NCBI GenBank assembly: GCA_029781975.1 | Contig: JAKOVQ010000013.1 | Location: 17,791 to 81,790 of the forward strand | Reading direction: 5' to 3' | Source of the DNA: Acidobacteriota bacterium | Lineage (GTDB): Bacteria; Acidobacteriota; Thermoanaerobaculia; UBA5066 | Length of the DNA: 64,000 nt | In this document: piece by piece, positions 31,795-39,666 of the stretch | How positions within the stretch are numbered: position 1 is the first letter of the stretch | Layout of the letters: each line of letters begins with the position of its first letter | The notes under the pieces: generated by a model | What the model saw: the letters and a program-made list of their open reading frames with translations, nothing else | The model's database searches: none | Told to the model about the DNA's origin: nothing | Program-made: the position numbers and the translations under genes

Positions 31795-32723
31795 CGGCGC
31801 CGACTATGCCTACCTCGCCTGCCCCGCCCGCCCGCCTCGCGGCCGAAAGGTTCCGCGACGCGGCCCTCGCGCTCCTCGACCAGGGCGACTTCGAAGGAGC
31901 CCTGGCCGAGTACGACTCGGCCCTCGCCGCCGCCCGGGAGACGGCGGACCCGTCGTTCGTCGACTGGATCTTCGCCTGCCGCGCCACCGCCGTCGCCGAG
32001 CTCGGAAGGGCCGACGGCGACCTCGTCGAGCTGAAGCGAATCCTCCTCAGGGCGCAGGACCCGCAGACCGGCTTCCGCGCCGCGTACACGAGCGCCCGCA
32101 TCTACGAGCTCCGGAACGACTCGAAGAAGGCGCTCTTCTACGGACGCATCGCGCGGACGCACGCCGAGCGGATCGGCGACCCGCAGCTCGTGGGCCACTC
32201 CGAGAACCAGCTCGGCAACCTCCTCGCCGCCGACAGCTCGTTCGCCGAGGCCGAGGCCGCGTACCGGCGGGCCCTCGCGGCCGTCGAGGAAGTCCCCGGT
32301 TTCTCCGACCTCTTCCGGGCCGTCTGGCGCGACAACCTCGGCTACTGCCTCCTGGCCCTCGACCGCGTGGCGGACGGTCTCTCCCTCGTGCACGAGGCGT
32401 TCGAGACCCTCGAGGCGCGAGGCGCCAGGGGCTTCACGGTCTATCCCCTGATGGACCTCTGCTACGGGTACTCGAAGCTCGACCGGTGGGCCGAGGCCCG
32501 CTACTTCGGAGAGGCCGGGCTCGAGAGGCTGGACCTGACCTCCGACGCCGGGGTCGAGAAGAACCTCCTCTACCTCCTCGGCGAGGTCTGCCACCTCGCC
32601 GGCGACGACGACGCGGCGGCCGCCTACTTCGACCGGCTCGCCGCCCATTACCCCGAGTTCCGAAACCTCCGGGCGTACCTCGACGTCTTCGACTTCCGGA
32701 ACGTCATCAACCTCCGGGCGTGA
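31791..32723 (+). CDS. TPR-repeat protein coupled to the XRE regulator
   Basis: 310 residues, all-helical, with about five TPR-like units (ALLDQGDFEGALAEYDSAL, ALFYGRIARTHAERIGD, NQLGNLLAADSSFAEAEAAY). There is no signal peptide or membrane segment, so it is cytoplasmic. The ATG at 31791 overlaps the XRE stop. An HTH protein followed by a TPR protein resembles the separated halves of HTH-TPR regulators. A regulatory partnership is plausible but unproven. Confidence 0.78.
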   Translation: MTAPTMPTSPAPPARLAAERFRDAALALLDQGDFEGALAEYDSALAAARETADPSFVDWIFACRATAVAELGRADGDLVELKRILLRAQDPQTGFRAAYTSARIYELRNDSKKALFYGRIARTHAERIGDPQLVGHSENQLGNLLAADSSFAEAEAAYRRALAAVEEVPGFSDLFRAVWRDNLGYCLLALDRVADGLSLVHEAFETLEARGARGFTVYPLMDLCYGYSKLDRWAEARYFGEAGLERLDLTSDAGVEKNLLYLLGEVCHLAGDDDAAAAYFDRLAAHYPEFRNLRAYLDVFDFRNVINLRA

Positions 32724-32734
32724 GGACAGGCACC

Positions 32735-33850
32735 ATGACGCGCACCTTCTCCCTCTCCACCCTCCCCCGAGCGGGACGACTTCTCGCGGGCCTGATCCTC
32801 GCCCTCGCGGCGCTCGGCGCGGGCGTGGCCCGAGCCGACACCTCGGTCCTCACGAAGGACGGCACCCTTTACGAGGTCTTCACCGCGCGGCAGGCAGACG
32901 TCGCCCCCGCGGAGCTCGGCTCGCGCGACAACCCGGTCCTCGCCCTCCGCACGACGCGACCGGACGGGACGCAGAGCGTCGAGGTCATCCCCGAGACCGC
33001 GGACGCCGACTTCGAGCTCCCGGGCGACATCGAGTACGAGGAGTCGACTCGGACGGTCTTCACCGTCTACACCAAGTTCCAGGGGATCCAGTCCGACGTC
33101 CGCTTCGCCCTCCACCGCGGAGGGGCCTGGGAGGAGAAGTCGCTCGTCCCGAGCATCGGCTTCTACTTCTCCCTGAACCCCCGCATCCTCGTGACGCGGC
33201 AGCAGTACGTCGATGCGGACGCCGACGGCAACCCGGTCCAGAAGTGGCGGTCGATCCTCTCCCTCGTCTGGTGGGAGGAGACGAGCGTCTCGCAGGCCCG
33301 GTACGCGGCCGTCTTCGTCGAGGACGGCGTCCTCGCGCTCGATTCGATCACGCCGTACGACCTCAACGAGATGACCGGGAGCGCCGGGGCCACCGACAGC
33401 ACGGGCCTCCCCCTCTCGGCCTACACGTACCCGACGGTCCACTCCGACCCCTCGACGAACGGCGGCGTCCGCGTCTGCTTCGCGAACCTCGTCGACCAGC
33501 AGCAGCACGTCCTCCAGCTGACGTTTCCCGACGACCTGACGAAGCTCACGCCGCCGCCCGGCGGGACGAGCGCCCCTGCCGGCGACCCGTCGTTCGCGCG
33601 CGGGCACACCCCGGTCGGCAGGCAGGTCGGCGCCTTCCCGATCGACCGCGACATCCAGACCCCCTCTCCCGTCGAGACGGCGCTCTCCCGCGTCGGCGTC
33701 CCGACCTTCTACTGGGGCGACGGCGACAAGATCCGCTACATCCGGAGCGACGCCCCGGCGGGGACCCCGCCCTCCACGCTCTCTCTCCGCCCCGACCTTC
33801 CCGTCGAGAGGGCCAGGTCTCTCGTGAGGGACATGGCAGCCCGCGACTAG
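32735..33850 (+). CDS. Secreted protein of unknown function
   Basis: 371 residues. The N-terminus is a Tat/Sec-like signal peptide with basic residues, a long hydrophobic core and a VARA cleavage site near residue 35. The mature part is beta-rich: SVLTKDGTLYEVFTA, FTVYTKFQGIQSDVRFALHRGG, ILSLVWWEET, and a C-terminal acidic/polar tail. No recognised domain or metal motif. It lies 11 bases after the TPR gene, so it is the last member of the XRE-TPR operon, and a strong hairpin terminator follows 30 bases downstream. Confidence 0.75.
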   Translation: MTRTFSLSTLPRAGRLLAGLILALAALGAGVARADTSVLTKDGTLYEVFTARQADVAPAELGSRDNPVLALRTTRPDGTQSVEVIPETADADFELPGDIEYEESTRTVFTVYTKFQGIQSDVRFALHRGGAWEEKSLVPSIGFYFSLNPRILVTRQQYVDADADGNPVQKWRSILSLVWWEETSVSQARYAAVFVEDGVLALDSITPYDLNEMTGSAGATDSTGLPLSAYTYPTVHSDPSTNGGVRVCFANLVDQQQHVLQLTFPDDLTKLTPPPGGTSAPAGDPSFARGHTPVGRQVGAFPIDRDIQTPSPVETALSRVGVPTFYWGDGDKIRYIRSDAPAGTPPSTLSLRPDLPVERARSLVRDMAARD

Positions 33851-33880
33851 GACGGGAGACGAGCTCCTCCTGCTCCGACG

Positions 33881-33912
33881 AAGGGGCCCGCGCTCGCGGG
33901 CCCCTTTCGCTT
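33881..33912. terminator. Hairpin terminator between the secreted-protein and dnaJ-like genes
   Basis: A near-perfect 12-bp stem (33881-33892 with 33895-33906; the apical pairs must open to form a loop) is followed on the plus strand by tttcgctttc. It ends the XRE operon and may also serve the convergent dnaJ-like gene that stops at 33939. Confidence 0.78.
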
Positions 33913-33938
33913 TCGGAGCGGCGCAGCCGGGACGCTTC

Positions 33939-34922
33939 TCAGAGCCGCGTCGGGAGCTTGGCCCGGGGATTCTGGCGGTAGAGGCCCGCGAAGGCCTCGG
34001 CCAGCTCCCGCCCTTCGGGAGCCACCGTCTCGGGCATGACGACCCGGACGCGGTAGTAGTGGTCGCCCGTGGTCCCGAGCCGGGCGTTCTCGATCCCCCG
34101 TCCCTTCAGACGGAACCTCTGCCCCGCCTGGGTCCCCTCGGGGATCCGGGCGCGAACCGGACCCCGGATGGTCGGGACGTCCACCTCCGCCCCGAGGTAG
34201 GCCTCCGAAACGGTCACGGGCACCTCGGCGAGGATGTCGTCGCCCTGCCGGCCGAAGTACGGGTGGGGCTCGACGGTGATGGAGAGGTAGAGGTCCCCGC
34301 CTTCCGTCCTTCCCTTTCCCGGCAGGCGGATCTTCGACCCCGTGTCGACCCCGGCCGGGATCCGGACCGACAACGTCTCGGACTCCACCACCGACCCGGC
34401 CCCGTGGCACGCGGGGCAGGCCGACTTGCCCGAGCGCCCGGTGCCGCGGCAGCGGGAGCACCGGCGCGGGATCCGCGTGCTGAAGGTCACGGTCCCTCCC
34501 AGGACGGCGTCCCGGAAGGAGACCGTCAGGGCGGCCGCCGCGTCCTCCTCCTCCGGGAACGGGCTGCCGGCGAACCCTCCCCCTCCCGAGAAGATGTCGG
34601 AGAAGAGGTCGCCGAGGTCCCCCGACCAGCGGAAGCCCGCGCCCGGCCGGGAGCCGCCGTACGGCGGGGGCGCCCCCGGGGGCGGCGCTTCCCCGCGGGC
34701 GTCCCCGAGGTCTCCGAAGCGGTCGTACCGGGCCCGCCGCTCCGGGTCCTTGAGGATCTCGTACGCCGCCGCGATCTCCTGGAACTTCTTGTGCGCGGCC
34801 GGATCCCCCGGGTTGACGTCCGGGTGGTTCTTCCGGGCCATCCGGCGGTACGCCTTCTTGACGTCCGCGTCCGAGGCGTTCCTCGGGACGCCCAAGACCT
34901 CGTACGGATCCATCGTCGGCAT
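33939..34922 (-). CDS. DnaJ-family co-chaperone with a half zinc finger
   Basis: 327 residues. J-domain (about 4-66) with the essential HPD motif in KNHPDVNPGD. Then a Gly/Pro-rich linker with GGGGFAG, a short zinc region with only two CxxCxG repeats (CSRCRGTG and CPACHGAG, about 165-188), and the two beta-domains of the C-terminal substrate-binding part (VRIPAGVDTGSKIRLPGKG, ARIPEGTQAGQRFRLKGRG). Canonical DnaJ has four such repeats and CbpA has none, so this is intermediate. It should stimulate DnaK. Start: ATG at 34922. An alternative ATG is at 34913. A TATCGT hexamer 6 bases upstream hints at leaderless transcription. Divergent from glgC. Confidence 0.88.
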   Translation of the reverse strand: MPTMDPYEVLGVPRNASDADVKKAYRRMARKNHPDVNPGDPAAHKKFQEIAAAYEILKDPERRARYDRFGDLGDARGEAPPPGAPPPYGGSRPGAGFRWSGDLGDLFSDIFSGGGGFAGSPFPEEEDAAAALTVSFRDAVLGGTVTFSTRIPRRCSRCRGTGRSGKSACPACHGAGSVVESETLSVRIPAGVDTGSKIRLPGKGRTEGGDLYLSITVEPHPYFGRQGDDILAEVPVTVSEAYLGAEVDVPTIRGPVRARIPEGTQAGQRFRLKGRGIENARLGTTGDHYYRVRVVMPETVAPEGRELAEAFAGLYRQNPRAKLPTRL

Positions 34923-34928
34923 GGCGGA

Positions 34929-34934
34929 ACGATA
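34929..34934 (-). promoter_or_regulatory. -10-like element abutting the dnaJ-like start
   Basis: The minus strand reads TATCGT with 6 bases before the ATG at 34922 and no ribosome site between. It belongs to the small group of candidate leaderless promoters in this window. Confidence 0.3.
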
Positions 34935-34948
34935 GCGGATCGCGAGCT

Positions 34949-34954
34949 TAGAAT
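34949..34954 (+). promoter_or_regulatory. Candidate -10 element of glgC
   Basis: TAGAAT lies 17 bases before the GTG at 34972, with AAAGG between them as a possible ribosome site. No -35 match is seen. It overlaps the divergent dnaJ-like upstream region. Confidence 0.35.
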
Positions 34955-34971
34955 CGCGGAAAGGCGTTGGC

Positions 34972-36219
34972 GTGAAGATCCTGCAGCACCGCGACGTCCT
35001 CTCGATCGTCCTGGCGGGCGGCATGGGCGAGCGTCTCTTCCCCCTCACGCGCGACCGCGCCAAGCCGGCGGTCCCGTTCGGCGGGCGCTACCGGATCGTC
35101 GACTTCGTCCTCAACAACCTCGTGAACTCCGGCCTGATGAAGATCAAGGTCCTGACGCAGTTCAAGTCGAACTCCCTGATCGAGCACCTCATCCGCGTCT
35201 GGAGGCTCAACTCCGAGATCGGCCAGTTCGTCGACCCGGTGCCGGCGCAGATGCGCCGCGGGCCGCACTGGTTCCGGGGGACGGCGGACGCCGTCTACCA
35301 GAACCTCGACCTGATCTTCGACGAGCAGCCCGCGCAGGTCTGCGTCTTCGGCGGCGACCACATCTACATGATGGACGTCAACCCGATGCTCGCGCTGCAC
35401 GAGGAGGGGGACCACGACCTGACGATCGCGGCGTTCCCGGTCCCCGCCGACGAGGCGCGCCGGTTCGGCGTCCTCGAGGTCGACGGGGCCTGGCGCGTGA
35501 CGGGGTTCGAGGAGAAGCCGCAGGTCCCGAAGGAGCTCCCCGGCCTCCCCGGCATGGCCCTCGCCTCGATGGGGAACTACATCTTCAAGCCGTCCGTCCT
35601 GATCGAGGCGCTCGAGGAGGACGCGCTCCAGGACACGACCCACGACTTCGGGAAGACGATCATCCCGCAGCTCCTCGCCGACGGGGCGCGGGTCTTCGCC
35701 TACGACTTCACCTCCAGCCGGCTCCCGGGCGACGAGGAGATCGACCCGTACTGGCGCGACATCGGGACCGTCGACTCCTACTGGGAGGCGTCGATGGACC
35801 TGATCAGCGTCTCCCCCCCGCTGAACCTCTACAACCCGCGCTGGCCGCTGAAGACGCTCTCGCCGCAGCTCCCCCCGGCGAAGTTCGTCTTCGCCGACTC
35901 GGCCGCGCAGCGGATCGGGATCGCCACGGACTCCATGGTGGCGGACGGCTGCATCATCTCCGGAGGGACGATCGACAGGTCGATCCTCTTCCCGCGCGTC
36001 CGCGTCAACTCGTATTCCCACATCGAGGAATGCGTCCTGATGGACGGCGTGGACGTCGGCCGGTACGCCCGCCTCCGGCGCGTCATCGCCGACAAGGGAA
36101 TCCGGATCCCGCCCCGGACGGAGATCGGGTTCGACCTCGAGCGGGACCGGAAGCGCTTCGACGTCTCCGACGGCGGCGTCGTCGTCCTGCCGAAAGGGAC
36201 CGAGATACCGGTGGACTGA
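34972..36219 (+). CDS. glgC: Glucose-1-phosphate adenylyltransferase (ADP-glucose pyrophosphorylase)
   Basis: 415 residues, the usual size. It makes ADP-glucose from glucose-1-phosphate and ATP, the committed step of bacterial glycogen synthesis. Motifs in order: the nucleotide-binding SIVLAGGMGERLFPLT (about 11-26), KPAVPFGGRYRIVDF, FRGTADAVYQN, GGDHIYMMD for the metal site, GFEEKPQVP, and GNYIFKP. The C-terminal left-handed beta-helix starts near residue 310 (VADGCIISGGTIDRSIL). It is a stand-alone gene here, with no other glycogen gene nearby. GTG start at 34972, 49 bases from the divergent dnaJ-like gene. Confidence 0.95.
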   Translation: MKILQHRDVLSIVLAGGMGERLFPLTRDRAKPAVPFGGRYRIVDFVLNNLVNSGLMKIKVLTQFKSNSLIEHLIRVWRLNSEIGQFVDPVPAQMRRGPHWFRGTADAVYQNLDLIFDEQPAQVCVFGGDHIYMMDVNPMLALHEEGDHDLTIAAFPVPADEARRFGVLEVDGAWRVTGFEEKPQVPKELPGLPGMALASMGNYIFKPSVLIEALEEDALQDTTHDFGKTIIPQLLADGARVFAYDFTSSRLPGDEEIDPYWRDIGTVDSYWEASMDLISVSPPLNLYNPRWPLKTLSPQLPPAKFVFADSAAQRIGIATDSMVADGCIISGGTIDRSILFPRVRVNSYSHIEECVLMDGVDVGRYARLRRVIADKGIRIPPRTEIGFDLERDRKRFDVSDGGVVVLPKGTEIPVD

Positions 36220-36273
36220 CCGGCTGGAGAGGGCCCCGGCGCAACGAAGCGCTTGCGCGCCGAATGGCCTCCA

Positions 36274-36279
36274 TATAAA
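36274..36279 (+). promoter_or_regulatory. Candidate -10 element of the Lrp-type gene
   Basis: TATAAA, with TTGCGC 15 bases upstream at 36253-36258. A good GGAGG (36284-36288) follows but lies 24 bases before the ATG at 36313, too far to serve it. Confidence 0.35.
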
Positions 36280-36312
36280 GTTCGGAGGAACCTGGCTTCC
36301 ATCGAATTTCAT

Positions 36313-36762
36313 ATGGACGAGATCGACAGGCAGATCCTCGACATGCTCCAGCGGGACGGGAAGGTCTCGCAGGCTCGGATCGCCGAGTCGGTCGGGCTCG
36401 CGACCCCTTCCGTCAACGAGAGGATCAAGAAGCTCGAGACGCGCGGCTTCATCCGCCGGTTCACCGCGCTCCTCGACCCGAGGCTCCTCGGGGTCCCGCA
36501 GGTGGCCCACGTCGACGTCCAGCTGGAGCACCCCAGGTTCGAGCGTCCCTTCCTCGACGAGATCGAGACCCTCGCCGAGGTCCAGGAGTGTCACGCGATC
36601 TCGGGCGACTTCGGGTACCGCCTCAAGGTCCGGGCTCGCGACGTGGAGAACCTGGAGTCGGTCCTCCGGGAGAGGATTCAGACGATCCGGGGCGTCCTCC
36701 GGACGCGCGTGGAGCTCTCGCTCTCGATCAAGAAGGACTCGACGCTCCTCCCCCTCTCCTGA
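36313..36762 (+). CDS. Lrp/AsnC-family transcriptional regulator
   Basis: 149 residues. N-terminal winged helix-turn-helix (about 1-58: DEIDRQILDMLQRDGKVSQARIA, then TPSVNERIKKLETRGFI) and a C-terminal RAM/ligand-binding domain (about 65-145, with AHVDVQLEHP and SGDFGYRLKVRARDVENLE). Such proteins form octamer-like rings and often sense amino acids. I use the ATG at 36313 because the family always begins M-D-E-I/L-D. No ribosome site precedes it at normal spacing. A strong GGAGG further upstream would fit an in-frame CTG at 36292 better. Confidence 0.92.
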   Translation: MDEIDRQILDMLQRDGKVSQARIAESVGLATPSVNERIKKLETRGFIRRFTALLDPRLLGVPQVAHVDVQLEHPRFERPFLDEIETLAEVQECHAISGDFGYRLKVRARDVENLESVLRERIQTIRGVLRTRVELSLSIKKDSTLLPLS

Positions 36763-37220
36763 CGCCTCCGTCCGCCGAGCCATTTTGGTGTCTCGCCATG
36801 CCGAAATGGGGCACCGACGGGACCCCGGGGGGACGGTCGGCGCCAGGCCTGTCGTTCGGCCTTCAGGCTGGAAGCCGTTCTCCCGAAAGAATTTGCGAAA
36901 GACAGGCGAATCCGGGGCGGCGGGAGAAAACTCCAGGCACGTACGTTGCGTATAAGTGGGCAGGAGATCGGAACAACCCAGCGAACCTGGGACGCGATCT
37001 TTGAGACCCACCTCAAGAGAGCCCTGCCGGCCTTCGGCAGGCGCGCCAGACCAGACCCACCACTTCAAGCCTCACCAAGGAACCCCACCGCCGCCATTCC
37101 CGCCCGGCCCCGAGCCGGGCGGGAAGCCCGCCTTTCTCTCGGAGCGCTCTCGCGGGCCCCAGGAGGAGACGGAACGGAACGGGGACGCGGCTCGGGCCGG
37201 CCCGGGCGACCCCGGAACGG
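36763..37220. other. 458-base gene-free region with hairpins and direct repeats
   Basis: Lies between the Lrp-type gene (+) and the stop of a small barrel gene (-). No reading frame here looks real. Seen: a TATAAG hexamer at 36951-36956; a 7-bp hairpin CCTGCCG/CGGCAGG near 37024-37042; two similar segments, gacccacctcaag and gacccaccacttcaag; and a terminator-like structure at 37099-37135. This could be the transcription unit of a small RNA of about 160-170 bases on the plus strand, but no known RNA family is recognised. Confidence 0.35.
37099..37135 (+). terminator. Terminator-like structure with two alternative stems
   Basis: A 10-bp stem (37099-37108 with 37114-37123) competes with a second stem that shares its right arm (37118-37123 with 37127-37132), which runs into TTTCTCTC. 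The second form has the layout of an intrinsic terminator. The mutual exclusion resembles an attenuator, though no plus-strand gene follows directly. Confidence 0.5.
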
Positions 37221-37778
37221 TCAGAACCGGTAGCTGGCGCTGACGGAGAGCATGACGGGCTTGCGGGACGTCTCGTTCCGGATCAGGTGTCCCATCGCCT
37301 CGAGCCTCAGGTCGAACCGTCGCGAGAGCTGGAAGACGGTCAGGAGGCCGCCGGTCCACCCGAAGACGGTCTCGTCCTTCTCGGCCACGACCTGCCCTTC
37401 GTCCGGCGACTTGGGCCTCACGTGATAGCCCCCGCCGCCGAGGACGAAGCCGCCGCTCCACCAGTCGCTCTTGAAGAGGTATGCGACGGTGAGGGTCCCG
37501 GCGTCGACGGCGAGGCTCGGAGAGCCCGACACGGCCGCCGGGAGCGTGAACCGCGAGTAACGGCCCTGCAGGAGGACTCCTTCGTCGAGGACGACCTCGC
37601 CGTACACGAAGCCCCCCCCCGTCCCGAAGGACTTCAGGTTCTCCGCGGAGCCCGTGTCGTTCACGACGCCTCCGCCTGCCCCGACGGCGTAGGACTGGGC
37701 GCTGGCGGGCGCGGCCGCCGCGAGGACGGCCGCGAGGACGTACGGGACGAGCGTGACGGGGCGTCGAGGGCGTCGCAT
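37221..37778 (-). CDS. Small outer-membrane beta-barrel-like protein
   Basis: 185 residues from the ATG at 37778. The signal peptide (basic PRRP start, hydrophobic VLAAVLAAAAPASA) ends near residue 28. The mature part alternates hydrophobic and polar residues in about eight strands (GFVYGEVVLDEG, LLQGRYSRFTLP, GTLTVAYLF, GGFVLGGGGYHV, FDLRLEAMGHLI). It ends in SVSASYRF with a terminal aromatic, as in OmpW/OmpA-like barrels. The transport or binding role is unknown. It is divergent from the ComF-like gene, 76 bases away. Confidence 0.78.
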   Translation of the reverse strand: MRRPRRPVTLVPYVLAAVLAAAAPASAQSYAVGAGGGVVNDTGSAENLKSFGTGGGFVYGEVVLDEGVLLQGRYSRFTLPAAVSGSPSLAVDAGTLTVAYLFKSDWWSGGFVLGGGGYHVRPKSPDEGQVVAEKDETVFGWTGGLLTVFQLSRRFDLRLEAMGHLIRNETSRKPVMLSVSASYRF

Positions 37779-37841
37779 GAAGGGGCAGCATAGAAGGCCG
37801 CCGCGCGGACCGTCAATCCGCGCGTCCGCCCGTTCGCGGAC

Positions 37842-37847
37842 TAGAAT
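37842..37847 (+). promoter_or_regulatory. TAGAAT -10-like element abutting the ComF-like start
   Basis: TAGAAT ends 7 bases before the GTG at 37855, with no ribosome site between, the classic TANNNT-N7-GTG layout of leaderless promoters. Confidence 0.45.
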
Positions 37848-37854
37848 CCACGGC

Positions 37855-38622
37855 GTGGCGGGCGCTCTCGCCCCGGGGCGCGGAACGGCCGGCGCCGTCT
37901 CGCGCGGGGGTCTCCTCCTCGGCCTCCTCCTTCCCACGCATTGCACCGTTTGCGGCGCCCCGCGCGCCGGGTTCGGCGGCGGGGGCGTCTGCGACGCCTG
38001 CTGGGACGCCCTCCCCACGATCGAGCCGGCGGCCGCGTGCCCGACGTGCGCCCTCCCCGGCGACGGGAGCCGCTGCGCCGGCTGCCGCCGGGAGGCCCCT
38101 CCCGTCGCGGCCGCCTGCGCGCTCGGGCTCTACGCCGGACGGCTGAAGCGCCTCGTCGGCGCCTTCAAGTTCGCAGGGCACGACGTCCTGGCGCCGGCCG
38201 CCGCGCGGAGGCTCGCCGGCCGTCTCCGTCAGGCCGGGCCCGTCGTCGCGGAGGCCGTCGTCCCGGTCCCGTCGACCCGTTCCCGCAACCGCGAGCGCGG
38301 CTACGACCCGGGCGCCGAGCTCGGGCGCGCCCTGGCGGCCGAGCTCCGGCTTCCGTGCCGCCGCCTCCTCGCCCGGACCCGCGACGGGGCGCCGCAGTCG
38401 TCGCTGCCGGCGGCCCGCCGGCGCGCGAACGTGGCCGGCGTCTTCCGCGCGTCCCCGGGGGCGCGGGGAAAGCGGCTCCTCCTGGTGGACGACGTCCTCA
38501 CGACCGGTGCGACGGCCTTCGAGGCCGCCCGAACCCTTCTCGCCGCCGGGGCCTCCCGCGTCGACCTCGCGGTCCTCGCCCGGACGCCCGAGCCCGGCGA
38601 AGAACCTGCGGAGAGTGCATGA
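37855..38622 (+). CDS. ComF-family phosphoribosyltransferase-like protein
   Basis: 255 residues. An N-terminal zinc-ribbon with CXXC pairs (CTVCGAPR, CDACWD, CPTCALPG, CAGCRRE, about residues 25-80) precedes a type I PRTase domain. The PRPP loop RLLLVDDVLTTGATAFEAA lies near 205-225, and VVPVPSTRSRNRERGYDP is the ComF signature. In naturally competent bacteria ComF helps DNA uptake or primosome loading. Elsewhere its role is unclear. The GTG at 37855 is preceded by TAGAAT at leaderless spacing. The stop overlaps the proline dehydrogenase start (ATGA). Confidence 0.9.
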   Translation: MAGALAPGRGTAGAVSRGGLLLGLLLPTHCTVCGAPRAGFGGGGVCDACWDALPTIEPAAACPTCALPGDGSRCAGCRREAPPVAAACALGLYAGRLKRLVGAFKFAGHDVLAPAAARRLAGRLRQAGPVVAEAVVPVPSTRSRNRERGYDPGAELGRALAAELRLPCRRLLARTRDGAPQSSLPAARRRANVAGVFRASPGARGKRLLLVDDVLTTGATAFEAARTLLAAGASRVDLAVLARTPEPGEEPAESA

Positions 38623-39533
38623 GCTCGCTGTTCGATCGCCTCGTCGTCACGACCCTTCCGTTCGTCCCGAAGCCGCTGGTCCACCGCGTCGCGTCCCGGT
38701 ACGTCGCGGGGGAGACGCTCGACGACGCGGTCCGCGTGGTCCGCTCCCTCGAGGCCGAGGGAGCGACGGCGACCATCGACGTCCTCGGCGAGAGCGTCAC
38801 CAGCCGCGAGCAGACCGTGCGGACGCGCGACGCCTACCTGGAGGTGCTCGAGACGATCTCCCGCCACGCCCTCCCGGCGAACGTCTCGATCAAGCCGACC
38901 GCCGTCGGACTCTCGATCGACCCCGCGCTCGTCCGCGAGAACTGCCGCGCGATCTGCACGCGCGCCGCCGAGCTGGGGACCTTCGTCCGCCTCGACATGG
39001 AGGACTCCCCGTACACGGAGAGCACCCTCGCTCTCGCGCTCGAGCTGAAGAAGGAGTTCCCGAACGTCGGCGTCGTCCTCCAGGCCTACCTCCGCCGCTC
39101 CCTGCGCGACCTCGACCCGCTGATCGCCGCCCGGATGAACGTCCGGATCTGCAAGGGGATCTACGTCGAGCCGCGAGAGATCGCCTACAAGGACCGCAGG
39201 GTCGTCGTCGAGAGCTACGCCGCGATGGTCGAGAAGCACCTCGCCGCCGGCTGCTACGCGGCCATCGCCACCCACGACGAGGCCTGCGTCCAGAGGGCCC
39301 TGGCGACGATCGACCGCCTGAAGCTGACCCCGGACCGGTACGAGTTCCAGATGCTCCTCGGGGTCGACCCCGTCCTTCGGAAGGTCCTTCTGGGGGCAGG
39401 GCATCGCCTTCGGGTCTACGTCCCGTTCGGGAAGGACTGGTACGCCTACTCGGTCCGGCGGCTCAAGGAGAACCCTGCCATCTCCCGCCACATCATCCGG
39501 GCGTTCCTCGGTCTTCCGCCGGCTCAGGGCTGA
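38619..39533 (+). CDS. Monofunctional proline dehydrogenase
   Basis: 304 residues, the usual size of the single-domain Bacillus/Thermus-type enzyme. It oxidises L-proline to pyrroline-5-carboxylate with FAD, at the membrane or in the cytoplasm. The (beta/alpha)8 barrel signatures are visible: VSIKPTAVGLS, FVRLDMEDSPYT, VVLQAYLRRS, VRICKGIYVEP, AIATHDE, YEFQMLLGV, and the C-terminal YVPFGKDWYAYSVRRLKENP with the conserved YxxRRxxE region. No P5C dehydrogenase is fused or adjacent. The ATG at 38619 overlaps the ComF-like stop. Confidence 0.93.
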   Translation: MSSLFDRLVVTTLPFVPKPLVHRVASRYVAGETLDDAVRVVRSLEAEGATATIDVLGESVTSREQTVRTRDAYLEVLETISRHALPANVSIKPTAVGLSIDPALVRENCRAICTRAAELGTFVRLDMEDSPYTESTLALALELKKEFPNVGVVLQAYLRRSLRDLDPLIAARMNVRICKGIYVEPREIAYKDRRVVVESYAAMVEKHLAAGCYAAIATHDEACVQRALATIDRLKLTPDRYEFQMLLGVDPVLRKVLLGAGHRLRVYVPFGKDWYAYSVRRLKENPAISRHIIRAFLGLPPAQG

Positions 39534-39613
39534 CCCGCGGCCCCCGGCGGAGGCGGCCCCCGAACGCCGGGATCGGGGAGGGGCCTCCGATCCCTCCGGC
39601 GAGGGGAAACGGG

Positions 39614-39642
39614 TTGACGGCCGCCTTCCCCCGTCCCATGAT
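39614..39642 (+). promoter_or_regulatory. Candidate sigma-70-like promoter of the barrel-protein gene
   Basis: TTGACG (39614-39619), 17 bases, CATGAT (39637-39642). The predicted start is about 18 bases before the ATG at 39667, and GGGG precedes the ATG. Confidence 0.4.
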
Positions 39643-39666
39643 TCCCCCGAGGTCCCGATCGGGGCG

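Noticed and set aside
34948..37068. 706-residue minus-strand frame over glgC and the Lrp gene
   Set aside because: Antisense to two conserved genes and lacks a recognisable domain.
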